DNA from: Chloroflexota bacterium | Lineage (GTDB): Bacteria > Chloroflexota > Dehalococcoidia > Lucifugimonadales > JADFKI01 | Assembly: GCA_022565015.1 (NCBI GenBank) | Contig: JADFKI010000065.1 | Span: 1 to 13,948 of the forward strand | Length of the DNA: 13,948 nt | Direction: 5' to 3' | Shown here: one piece after another, positions 1 to 6,565 of the stretch | How the letters are laid out: each line of letters starts with the position of its first letter | How positions within the stretch are numbered: position 1 is the first letter of the stretch | Made by a program: the position numbers and the translations under genes | The notes under the pieces: model-generated | The model's input: only the letters and a program-made list of their open reading frames with translations | Told to the model about the DNA's origin: nothing | The model's database searches: none

Positions 1-331
1 GCTTCGGTCCGGCAATGTATTTCAGACCGTAGCCTACCGCCCGATCCATGCCGATATGCGCTGCAAAGATCAACCCGATCTCTACAACGACTTCGTTTCC
101 GACCGTATTCCCGGAAACAATGACCAACGCCGGGAAAATGTAAGTGTGGAAGGCATTGTAAAAAATAGATCCAATGCGATTGCTTTTAGTAGCGTATGCG
201 GCGAGGCCAATGTCAGGCGCCAAGAGCAACGCAACGAACAATATCCAGTTGCCATCGATTCGGAAAAAGTAGATATAGACGATAGCCCCTAGAACCGCGG
301 CGCCTTCCAGGTTCAGTAACCTTCGAACCAT
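1..331 (-). CDS. DUF4260-like small membrane protein (partial, C-terminus off the left edge)
   Basis: Reading the minus strand from the ATG at 331 gives 110 codons with no stop before the window edge, so the C-terminus is missing. The product is hydrophobic with about four membrane-spanning stretches, roughly residues 8-22, 28-45, 64-76 and 83-96. The segments LLLAPDIGLAAYA (35-47), NAFHTYIFPA (59-68) and AAHIGMDRAVGYGLKY (90-105) match my memory of the DUF4260 family (about 115-125 residues), whose function is unknown. An in-frame TAG lies just upstream at 344-346, which fixes 331 as the only ATG start; the upstream Shine-Dalgarno is poor. The gene begins 7 nt after the stop of the SRPBCC gene, so the two are probably co-transcribed and perhaps translationally coupled. 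The family call is from recalled motifs, not a search. Confidence 0.75.
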   Translation of the reverse strand, partial: MVRRLLNLEGAAVLGAIVYIYFFRIDGNWILFVALLLAPDIGLAAYATKSNRIGSIFYNAFHTYIFPALVIVSGNTVGNEVVVEIGLIFAAHIGMDRAVGYGLKYIAGPK

Positions 332-338
332 GGCCCAT

Positions 339-782
339 CTAACCTAAAGTTGCGTTCTCTGCTCGCGCTTTTAGCGCCTGGTTCATCTCATTGAAGCCTC
401 GCTCTGTGGATTTTCTGATCATTGCCAGCATTAGTGGCACCAGGACCCCACTGAACTCCTCGCGCTGCACGAAACTGCATTTGGCGTCTCCAGTCGGTTC
501 GATCTCAAAGATGTGTTCCCCGTCGAAGATTCCCTTAACTACGAGATGCCCGAGCCACCGGAACTCGCGGTTCGGGTCGACCTTCAACACACGTGGTTTG
601 AATGACATCCCCATTCCGCCAGGAGGCTTCAGATACACGGCTAGTTTCTTCCCAACGGCCACCTCGCCGCTGGCGCGCTGCATGAATGGGTTCCAGTCTG
701 GGAATGAACCTAAGTCCGTGAGCACCTCCCACACGCGCTGGGCAGGAGCTTCGATTGTGATTTCAGACCTCAACTCTTTCAT
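339..782 (-). CDS. SRPBCC / START-like ligand-binding protein
   Basis: This 147-residue protein has the pattern of the SRPBCC (polyketide cyclase/dehydrase, Bet v1-like) fold. It starts with a beta strand (ELRSEITIEAPAQRVWEVL, 3-21), then the family's DWNPF turn (29-33), a run of beta strands (GEHIFEIEPT, 88-97) and a long C-terminal helix (120-140). Such proteins bind hydrophobic ligands in a central cavity; the ligand cannot be told from sequence. An upstream extension to 851 stays open, but the ATG at 782 has an excellent Shine-Dalgarno (AAGGAGGT, 4 nt before the ATG) and the domain begins right there, so I chose it. It is followed after 7 nt by the DUF4260-like gene and preceded by a 146-nt gap from the kinase gene on the same strand. 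Confidence 0.85.
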   Translation of the reverse strand: MKELRSEITIEAPAQRVWEVLTDLGSFPDWNPFMQRASGEVAVGKKLAVYLKPPGGMGMSFKPRVLKVDPNREFRWLGHLVVKGIFDGEHIFEIEPTGDAKCSFVQREEFSGVLVPLMLAMIRKSTERGFNEMNQALKARAENATLG

Positions 783-928
783 GGTGACCTCCTTCAGTTT
801 TCTCGGCAATTGGCAAGGGACCGGGGCACCAATATCGATTTTGAGAAGCAATTCTATACTATGTTCATGAGATTCGCGATGTGCGATTGCAATTTCGAAT
901 ATTCTGTCATGGGAATCTCCTTTGCCGG

Positions 929-1870
929 TCAGGTGCTGCCTTTAGCGCGTCTGAAGTGGTCATGCACCTCGTCGCTCGTGGGCATCGTCGTAAGCGCCCC
1001 TCTGCCTCTTACCTTGAGCCCAGCGGTTACGGTCCCCAACGTGGCCGCATCCCTGACATTCATGCCGCTCAGGATGCCGTGAAGAAATGCGCCGTTAAAG
1101 GCATCCCCCGCGCCGGTGGTGTCGACGACTCTGCCGGGCGTATAGGCGGGGCACTCGATGATCGAATCCGACGTCCCAACGACAACGCCCCTCTCGCCGA
1201 GCTTGACGGCGGTGATTTCGACTCCCCTCGATCTCGCCTCCGAGATGACGTCTTCGGGAACGGAGGTGCCGAACAAGACGTCGGTATCGGCGGGAGCGCT
1301 CGGCATGAAATAAGTTACGTACGGCAGCGTCTGCTCCATCGCCTCTCGCGCGTCCTCATGGCTCCAGAGCTGATGTCTGTAGTTAGGATCATAGGATACG
1401 GCAACGCCCCTTTCGCGGGCGATCTGCGCGGCCTTTAGGGTCGTTGCCCTGGCGGACTCGGATATCGCCTGTGCGATGCCGCTCACGTGCAGGATTTTCG
1501 CTGCTCCTATGTACTCGGGGTCGAGGTCGTCGGGCTCCATGGTGCTGGGTGCGCTGCCCTTGCGGTAGTACACGAACTCGCGGTCGCCTCCGGGCAACTG
1601 CGCGACGAAGTGGACGGCGTTGAAGCCCTCGACCCTCCTGGCGTGGCTGGTATCGATTCCCTCGGCTTGCCAGGAGCTAAGCAGGTATGAGGTGAAGGGG
1701 TCGTTCCCGACCCGGGTGACGTATCCGGTGGAGGTGCCGAGCCTGGATGCCGCGACGAGGATGTTCAGCGAGTCCCCCGCGAAGGACCTCTGAAAGGTAT
1801 CGGCCGTCTCCATTGGCTGCTCCGAGAACAGCTCTATCATGCACTCGCCAATGCTGATAATGTCAGGCAT
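929..1870 (-). CDS. kdgK: PfkB-family sugar kinase, probable 2-keto-3-deoxygluconate kinase
   Basis: The 313-residue protein is a ribokinase/PfkB-type kinase. The N-terminal strand GECMIELF (8-15) and AGDSLNILVAASRLG (31-45) form the sugar site; DPNYR (161-165) is typical of 2-keto-3-deoxygluconate kinases. The C-terminal PfkB signature DTTGAGDAFNGAF (250-262) holds the anion hole and the catalytic base Asp256. Such enzymes phosphorylate 2-keto-3-deoxy-D-gluconate with ATP to give KDPG, the entry to Entner-Doudoroff cleavage. Fructokinase or another PfkB substrate is possible, since family members differ subtly. A longer open frame to 2308 is antisense to the SDR gene and not kinase-like; the ATG at 1870 opens the domain exactly. 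The Shine-Dalgarno is weak. It lies 41 nt downstream of the SDR gene, suggesting one transcript in which an oxidised sugar acid is then phosphorylated. Confidence 0.85.
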   Translation of the reverse strand: MPDIISIGECMIELFSEQPMETADTFQRSFAGDSLNILVAASRLGTSTGYVTRVGNDPFTSYLLSSWQAEGIDTSHARRVEGFNAVHFVAQLPGGDREFVYYRKGSAPSTMEPDDLDPEYIGAAKILHVSGIAQAISESARATTLKAAQIARERGVAVSYDPNYRHQLWSHEDAREAMEQTLPYVTYFMPSAPADTDVLFGTSVPEDVISEARSRGVEITAVKLGERGVVVGTSDSIIECPAYTPGRVVDTTGAGDAFNGAFLHGILSGMNVRDAATLGTVTAGLKVRGRGALTTMPTSDEVHDHFRRAKGST

Positions 1871-1911
1871 ATATCCAGTCCCGACAGCTTGGCGCGGCAT
1901 AGGGAGCCAGG

Positions 1912-2673
1912 CTACTGGGCAACGACTCCCCCGTCCACCGGGAGTGCGACGCCGGTGACGAACGAGGCGGCGTCGGAGCTGAGCCAGAGCACCGCCTGCG
2001 CGATCTCCTCGGTCGTGCCGAAGCGGCCGATAGGTTGGATAGACATGTACCAGGCCTCTCGGCCAGGGTCGTTCTTCATGAGCTCTTCGGACAGAGCCGT
2101 GCGGACGGCGCCGGGGCAGACCGCGTTTACTCTGATGCCCTGGGTGGCGTAATCCAGCGCGGCGGTCTTGGTGAGCCCCACGACGCCGTGCTTCGCGGTG
2201 CCGTATGCCGCGCCTCCCTTCATGCCGATCAGTCCGGCTATCGAAGACGTGTTCACGATCGAGCCCTTGCCCTGCTCGAGCATCTGGGCTATCTCGTACT
2301 TCATGCACAGCCAGACGCCCTTCAGATTGATGGAGATGACCCTGTCGAACTCGTCTTCGGGAAACTCCGCAAAGGGGACTCGAATGCCGGGAATCCCAGC
2401 GTTGTTGTGGGCCGCGTCCAGCCTGCCATAGGTGGAGACGGTCCGCCGGACAAGCTCCTCTACCTGGTCGGTGCGCGAGACGTCGCAGTGGACGAAGGTC
2501 GCCTCTCCGCCCTGGTTCAGTATCGAGCTGACGGTCTCTTCGCCGCCTTCAGCGTCGACGTCGGAGACGACCACCTTTGCTCGACTCGCGGCGAACGCCT
2601 TCGCCGTGGCGCGGCCAATCCCCGCCCCGGCGCCCGTTACCAACGCAACTTTGCCTTCGAAATCACCAGCCAA
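1912..2673 (-). CDS. Short-chain dehydrogenase/reductase (classical SDR)
   Basis: A complete 253-residue classical SDR with a Rossmann fold. The coenzyme glycine motif TGAGAGIG is at 13-20 and Asp38 after strand beta-2 suggests NAD(H) over NADP(H). DV follows at 64-65 and NNAG at 90-93. The catalytic tetrad Asn116, Ser144, Tyr157 and Lys161 is intact, followed by PG at 187-188. The C-terminus ends in the family's usual PVDGG (245-249). It oxidises or reduces a hydroxyl/carbonyl group, probably of a sugar or hydroxy acid given the kinase just downstream; the substrate cannot be read from sequence. Translation starts at TTG (2671-2673 complemented), with a purine-rich AAGGGAAGAG just upstream as ribosome site. 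A 223-nt gap holding a large palindromic repeat separates it from the NHL gene. Confidence 0.9.
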   Translation of the reverse strand: MAGDFEGKVALVTGAGAGIGRATAKAFAASRAKVVVSDVDAEGGEETVSSILNQGGEATFVHCDVSRTDQVEELVRRTVSTYGRLDAAHNNAGIPGIRVPFAEFPEDEFDRVISINLKGVWLCMKYEIAQMLEQGKGSIVNTSSIAGLIGMKGGAAYGTAKHGVVGLTKTAALDYATQGIRVNAVCPGAVRTALSEELMKNDPGREAWYMSIQPIGRFGTTEEIAQAVLWLSSDAASFVTGVALPVDGGVVAQ

Positions 2674-2724
2674 TGTTCTCTTCCCTTCTTTCCGGCATTT
2701 GTCATCCGCCGGGCATCGAGAGTG

Positions 2725-2852
2725 TTAGAGCCGAGCCGAAAACCTAATCTGGACGTTTTACGGTCCTTCGACAATGCTCAGGACGAACGGAAGATTGTCC
2801 GTTCGTGGTGAGCCTGTCGAACCATTCGTGGCAGTTTTCGGATTGGCTCTTA
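2725..2852. repeat. Nested palindromic repeat (REP/MITE-like) between the NHL and SDR genes
   Basis: Two nested inverted repeats share one centre. The inner arms are 2765-2791 and 2798-2823 with a 6-nt loop: TTCGACA, GCTCA and ACGAACGGA on the left are matched by TCCGTTCGT, TGAGC and TGTCGAA on the right. Two blocks are mismatched (GG facing GG in the centre and CC facing CC at the outer tip) and there is one length difference. The outer arms are 2725-2743 (TTAGAGCC, CCGAAAAC) and 2834-2852 (GTTTTCGG, GGCTCTTA). The string TTCGACA-GCTCA-ACGAACGG resembles palindromic repeats I recall from many environmental bacterial genomes. It encodes nothing visible and carries no transposase, so a non-autonomous palindromic element is the best reading. 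In RNA it would form a large hairpin within the minus-strand transcript. Confidence 0.75.
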
Positions 2853-2896
2853 GTCGGCGGCGAGCAACGTTTACGACCCTCGATCGCCAAAAGGGG

Positions 2897-3808
2897 CTAG
2901 GCGCGGACGTACTTTACTATGCGCCTGCCGGTGCTGCCTTCGCCCGAAACGGGCTGAACGAAGTAGATGTTTCCCTGGGAGTCGCCGGAGACGCCGTGGC
3001 AGCTCCTGAACTTCTGGTCGCCCCAGCGTGCGATCAGCTCGCCGTCAGGGCTGAGGACCGAGAAGAATCCGCCGTTGTGCTCGGCCACGTAGAAGACGCC
3101 TTCGCCGTCCTCCCAGATAACGGCCGGGCCAATGAGCTTGGCCGGCCACTGCTCTATGAAATCGCCGTCCTGGCTGAATACCTGGACCCGGTCGTTCTCT
3201 CTGTCGGCGATGAGGACTCGGCCCCTGCTGTCGACCCAGGCGCCGTGGGGCAGCATGAACTCGCCCGGTCCGCTGCCGGGCGTTCCCCAGGACTTGACGT
3301 GTTTGCCCTCTGCCGTAAACTTGTGCACCTCGCAGTTGGCGTACCCGTCGGAGATGAAGATATCGCCGGACCGCGAGACGCCAATGCCCGCGGGAAGATT
3401 GAACGGGCCGCCGGGGCGGGTGACGTCCTTGTAGCCGGCCGAGCTGAAAACGGAGTTGTCGGCCCCCGTATCCGACCGGTACCCCTTCTCTCCAATCGTC
3501 ATGAGCAGCTCGCCGTCGGACGTGAATTTGTAGATCTGATTGTGGTTCCGATCGACGATCCAGATGTTGTCCTGCGGGTCGGCGTAGATAGCATGGGGAA
3601 ACGCAAACAGTCCCTCGCCCCAAGAAGACAGGTAGTTACCGTCCTGGTCGAATACGATTACGCTGTGCTCGCCTCGATTGAATCCGTAGACACGGTCCTT
3701 CGAGTCCACCGTCAGGGCAGCCATGGGCGCTTCCCAGCCCTGGGGGAGCTTCGACCACTCCTCGTGGACCTCGTAGGTGTATTTATCGCTTCCTACCGTC
3801 GTTGCCAA
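2897..3808 (-). CDS. NHL-repeat beta-propeller protein
   Basis: The 303-residue protein is built of about six NHL-type blades, roughly at 24-65, 70-105, 137-176, 184-221, 226-263 and 268-301. Typical blade pieces are ALTVDSKDRVYGFNR (31-45), IWIVDRNHNQIYKF (82-95), LPHGAWVDSRGRVLIADREN (186-205) and VQVFSQDGDFIEQW (208-221). The conserved D-x-x-N/G-x-x-V/I-x-V/I-x-D pattern marks a propeller surface for binding ligands or partners. Relatives include peptidyl-alpha-hydroxyglycine amidating lyase-like and SMP-30-like proteins; no catalytic residues can be assigned, so a lactonase-type activity is only a guess. There is no signal peptide. The start is TTG at 3808 with GGAGG 9 nt upstream; the next Met (29) would cut the first blade. 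It lies 47 nt after the luciferase-like gene. Confidence 0.85.
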   Translation of the reverse strand: MATTVGSDKYTYEVHEEWSKLPQGWEAPMAALTVDSKDRVYGFNRGEHSVIVFDQDGNYLSSWGEGLFAFPHAIYADPQDNIWIVDRNHNQIYKFTSDGELLMTIGEKGYRSDTGADNSVFSSAGYKDVTRPGGPFNLPAGIGVSRSGDIFISDGYANCEVHKFTAEGKHVKSWGTPGSGPGEFMLPHGAWVDSRGRVLIADRENDRVQVFSQDGDFIEQWPAKLIGPAVIWEDGEGVFYVAEHNGGFFSVLSPDGELIARWGDQKFRSCHGVSGDSQGNIYFVQPVSGEGSTGRRIVKYVRA

Positions 3809-3855
3809 TGTTACCTGCCTCCGCTAAATATCGTCTTAATAGTGGGGTGACGGCG

Positions 3856-4899
3856 CTACTTGCCTGGCTTGCATGCTTCCATGACGGCCTTGACGGACTC
3901 GATGCCGGGCCGGGAAGCGACTACTCTGACGATGGCCATATCCAGGCCTTCGGCGAGCCTCAGGAACTCCTTCGAGGCATCGCCGGCGTTGCCGTAATAG
4001 CCCACGGTCTTCAGTATGGCCGGAGGGAATGCGTCGGCTACCTCGTCGGCAGAGGCGCCCTTCCTACGCATGTCGTCGAGGTCCGCCAGCTCCCGCGTGA
4101 AGCCCATGCGCTCGAAGTGGCCTCGATATCCCAGCTGTCGCTCGCGGTCCGTGGGGATGGTAGCGCCCAGCGCGTAGTTCATCGTTGCCTTCGCGAGAGA
4201 GCGACGGGCCACGTCGACGTCATCGTCCACGCATATTCGAATGTACTCCACGACCTTGACTTCCGATGGGTCGCGGCCTGCCCTGGCGGCTCCATCGCCG
4301 ATGCGCTCACGGCTCCAGGCGATCTGCTCCGGGCTGCACCAGTTTAGGCAGGCCCCGTCGGCCAGCTCCCCGGCCAGCTCCAGCATCTTCGGTCCCAGGG
4401 CCCCGAGATAGACCGGCGTCTTGGGCGGCGGTGATATACCGAGCCTTATGCCCTGCAATTTAACGACTTCGCCGCTGTATGTCGTCTGCTCACCGGCGAC
4501 GAGCTGTCGGACTGTGGTCAGGTAGTCCCGCATGAGCGCCAGCGCAGACATCTTTGGCAGGCCCAACGACTGCCGTGTCTTGGGCCGGTACGCCCCTCCC
4601 GAGCCTATGCCCATGATGAAGCGCCCGCCGGTAATCTCGCTCAAAGTGCCGCCGCTCATGGCAAAGGCAATTGGCGTGCGGTGCATGACGGGGGAGACGG
4701 CGATGCCCGTAGTGAGCCCGCCGGCGACAACGTCCTTGGTTGCTCTCCACCTGTGACCGCATATCTGGAAGGAGTCCTGCCCCGTGCTTTCAGGCGTCCA
4801 GATGCTTGTGTAGCCTGACTCCGCGGCCAGCTTCGACAGGTCCGCCTGGTCCGATAGGGAAAGACCAAGTGACGCGTCCAGTCCTACACCGATCTCCAT
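3856..4899 (-). CDS. Luciferase-like (LLM class) F420/flavin-dependent oxidoreductase
   Basis: A full-length 347-residue luciferase-like TIM-barrel protein. Hallmarks are the first strand MEIGVGLDAS (1-10), SGYTSIWTPES (28-38), TGIAVSPVMHRTPIAFA (64-80), the core signature ITGGRFIMGIGSGG (89-102), PVYLGALGPKMLELAGELAD (162-181) and CLNWCSPEQI (184-193). Members use reduced F420 or FMN to reduce or hydroxylate small organic molecules; cofactor and substrate cannot be fixed here. Many F420-dependent members share the P-V-Y-x-G-A-x-G-P-K-M pattern seen at 162-171. The ATG at 4899 has a good Shine-Dalgarno (GGGAGGG, about 5 nt upstream). It is the first gene after the promoter at 4953-4981 and therefore heads the left minus-strand row. 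Confidence 0.9.
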   Translation of the reverse strand: MEIGVGLDASLGLSLSDQADLSKLAAESGYTSIWTPESTGQDSFQICGHRWRATKDVVAGGLTTGIAVSPVMHRTPIAFAMSGGTLSEITGGRFIMGIGSGGAYRPKTRQSLGLPKMSALALMRDYLTTVRQLVAGEQTTYSGEVVKLQGIRLGISPPPKTPVYLGALGPKMLELAGELADGACLNWCSPEQIAWSRERIGDGAARAGRDPSEVKVVEYIRICVDDDVDVARRSLAKATMNYALGATIPTDRERQLGYRGHFERMGFTRELADLDDMRRKGASADEVADAFPPAILKTVGYYGNAGDASKEFLRLAEGLDMAIVRVVASRPGIESVKAVMEACKPGK

Positions 4900-4914
4900 A
4901 TATGCCCTCCCGCT

Positions 4915-4939
4915 CCGAGGTGCGTAACGCGCGCCTCGG
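4915..4939. promoter_or_regulatory. Hairpin/palindrome in the 5' leader of the left gene row
   Basis: CCGAGGTGCG (4915-4924) and CGCGCCTCGG (4930-4939) form a 10-bp inverted repeat around a 5-nt loop with one imperfect position (T4921 against G4933). It lies between the predicted transcription start near 4946 and the ribosome site of the luciferase-like gene, so it may be a leader hairpin or a regulator's operator. No function can be assigned. Confidence 0.5.
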
Positions 4940-4952
4940 CCTCGTGAGCCGC

Positions 4953-4981
4953 ATTATATTCGGGGTCAAACTCGGTGGCAA
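4953..4981 (-). promoter_or_regulatory. Sigma-70 type promoter for the luciferase-like/NHL/SDR/kinase row
   Basis: On the minus strand the -35 box is TTGCCA (4981-4976), then a 17-nt spacer, then a perfect -10 box TATAAT (4958-4953). The predicted start is near 4946, about 47 nt before the ATG at 4899. Spacing and boxes are close to consensus. Confidence 0.7.
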
Positions 4982-5097
4982 GCCCTGGTATTGGCGGCGG
5001 TCCGCCCGAGGCGGAAGAGTTTCGACGGCGAAGGGCAACGACGCGTACGACTTCGATCGGAGCTGGAGCGAAACATGCCGATTTCCAAGATTGCGAA

Positions 5098-5190
5098 ATA
5101 GTGAGTTGATGGTAACGTACTATAATGATACTAAAGTAATGTAATGTGTTTATACTAAAGATAAAGGCGAAAAAGTAGTATAAAAGACAT
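5098..5190. other. AT-rich intergenic stretch with short direct and inverted repeats
   Basis: The 362-nt gap 4900-5261 holds the minus-strand promoter and leader, an unremarkable GC-rich part (about 4982-5097), and this AT-rich part whose GC content is far below the rest. It contains ATACTAAAG twice (5128-5136 and 5152-5160, 24 bp apart), tandem TAATG copies (5137-5146 region), and TAGTATA (5176-5182), the inverse of TATACTA (5151-5157). TATAAT occurs at 5121-5126 and TATACT at 5151-5156, but neither has a fitting -35 box. It probably holds the promoter and binding sites for the gene at 5262, but I cannot fix one. Confidence 0.45.
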
Positions 5191-5261
5191 TCTGTTATTA
5201 CTTTCAGGGTACAAAGGTCTGACGTTTGTCCATTACTTGGCTACCTTGAAGTGAGTTATCA

Positions 5262-6500
5262 ATGGACGAGAAGCAAAGTTCATCCTCGGTGGATGCTGAG
5301 GACAAGATCACGCCCCCTCCCTTCCGCAGGGCAGGCGTGTGGGCAGTTCGAGCAACTCGTTCACCCGATTATCGAGATAATGGGTTTCGCCTCGACGATG
5401 GTGGACCAGGAGCTCAACGAATCGTCCGCGAGCTAAGGTCCCTTCTGTCCGATGTGATCGGGCGAAGTGAGCTCAGCATGGCCGTGGCAGGCCAGGACCT
5501 GCTGATGTGTGGGCACCTCCGGAAGATTCAGCGGGCCTCACTGAACGCCTGGGCGCTGCTGGGCCAGCTGCCTCAAGGCGACGGCGGACTCACCCGCGCC
5601 ATCAGGACGGTGGATATTGGTGAGCTCGTGCGGCAGTGCGAGGCAGGCCTTCGCAAGCTGCTTTCCGTCGATGCCACCCTTGAGATTCGCTGCGCAAGCT
5701 CGATCATGCCCGCGCGGATAGACCCGATAAGTCTCGAAAACACATTGTTCGAATTCGCTGCGGTGAGTCTGACAGGCTTCGATGCTCCGGTCACTGTCGA
5801 AATCGAGGTTGGTGCGCCGGGCTTCGAAGCAGGGCAGAGTGAACATGTCTCGATATCACTCCTGTGCTCCACGCGGGCGGCGACTTCGAGTCGAGCGCAT
5901 GCCAATGGGTCGCAGCGCATAGACGTCGGCGCCGAGCGGGGTTTGACGCCAATCATGTTGGACACGTCGGCGGCGGCCGAAATGGTATCGACCTGTGGCG
6001 GTAGCCTTACCGTCGATCACATGCCTGGGACGAAGCTTTCCCTTTTCATAAAGCTGCCGAAGAGCGATGAGGCCCTGGAAGAGCTACCTCTGCGAGACGC
6101 CGCAGGATTTCTGCCCATGGGTACCGAAACCGTCCTGGTGGTTCAGCAGGAGCCAATCACTCGCGAGACCATTTGCCATATTCTCGGCGCTCAGGGTTAC
6201 GCGGTGCTGGAAGCTGCGAGCTACGAGGAGGCGCTGGACCTGGCGAGCAATTTGGAGCCGGGAAGGCTGGCGCTGTTAATCACGGACCAGGTCGGCTCCA
6301 CGCGTAGGGGTGTATCTGAGGACAGCCAATCGGGAGGACTTGAACCCAACGTAAGGCAGCTCCTTACATCCGCCTACATCGAGGCTGGAACAGGCGCCTC
6401 ACACTCAACGCAGACGCTTGGGGCCTTCGTTGAAAGCCCCTTCACTCCGAGGAGTCTGCTCTGCAAGGTCCGGGAAGTGCTGGATAGGGACCCCTGCTAG
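5262..6500 (+). CDS. Degenerate hybrid histidine kinase-like protein (DHp + HATPase-like + REC-like), probable internal frameshifts
   Basis: As written, the frame gives 412 residues. Residues 54-105 resemble a histidine-kinase dimerisation region (RELRSLLSDVIGRSEL, 56-71), 118-266 an ATPase-like region ending in CGGSLTV...MPGTKLSLFIKLP (245-266), and 287-408 a receiver domain beginning GTETVLVVQQE (287-297). Hallmarks are missing. Arg56 sits where the phosphorylated His is expected; both N-box Asn are replaced (Glu164, Val168); no D-box DxGxG is seen; the receiver's acidic pair is QQ (295-296) and its Lys is Ser392. The receiver Asp342 and Ser370 remain. No PAS or membrane segment precedes it. 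From about 5331 to 5436 codon-position composition favours another frame, so residues about 24-58 may be wrong. The ATG at 5262 has only a weak ribosome site. It is probably a regulatory pseudokinase or a decaying gene. Confidence 0.65.
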   Translation: MDEKQSSSSVDAEDKITPPPFRRAGVWAVRATRSPDYRDNGFRLDDGGPGAQRIVRELRSLLSDVIGRSELSMAVAGQDLLMCGHLRKIQRASLNAWALLGQLPQGDGGLTRAIRTVDIGELVRQCEAGLRKLLSVDATLEIRCASSIMPARIDPISLENTLFEFAAVSLTGFDAPVTVEIEVGAPGFEAGQSEHVSISLLCSTRAATSSRAHANGSQRIDVGAERGLTPIMLDTSAAAEMVSTCGGSLTVDHMPGTKLSLFIKLPKSDEALEELPLRDAAGFLPMGTETVLVVQQEPITRETICHILGAQGYAVLEAASYEEALDLASNLEPGRLALLITDQVGSTRRGVSEDSQSGGLEPNVRQLLTSAYIEAGTGASHSTQTLGAFVESPFTPRSLLCKVREVLDRDPC

Positions 6501-6510
6501 ATAGGCGGTT

Positions 6511-6545
6511 GGCCCGTTAGCTCGATGTAGCAACGCCATCGGGCC
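6511..6545. terminator. Possible bidirectional terminator hairpin between convergent genes
   Basis: GGCCCG (6511-6516) pairs with CGGGCC (6540-6545) across a 23-nt loop, with an alternative inner pairing CGATG (6523-6527) with CATCG (6537-6541). It lies in the 65-nt gap between the kinase-like stop (6500) and the garR stop (6566). No clear T-run follows, so this is a weak call based mainly on position. Confidence 0.3.
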
Positions 6546-6565
6546 GATTTCCCCGATTTAAGGGA

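Noticed and set aside
391..870. Plus-strand open frame of 159 codons
   Set aside because: It is opposite the SRPBCC gene, which has a strong ribosome site and a known fold.
1871..2308. N-terminal extension of the kinase frame by 146 codons
   Set aside because: The extension is Arg-rich, antisense to the well-supported SDR gene, and the PfkB fold begins exactly at the ATG at 1870.
2035..2811. Plus-strand open frame of 258 codons
   Set aside because: Antisense shadow of the SDR gene; no domain and no ribosome site.
2725..2852. Rho-independent terminator
   Set aside because: The palindrome is large, imperfect and nested, without a T-run on either side, and lies between co-directional genes; a repeat element fits better.
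2774..3850. Long plus-strand open frame of 358 codons
   Set aside because: It lies opposite the NHL-repeat gene, whose family match is clear; the plus-strand translation has no recognisable domain and arises from high GC.
5128..5182. CRISPR array or plasmid iterons
   Set aside because: Only two 9-bp direct copies and one inverse partial copy occur, with no spacers, no cas gene and no replication gene.
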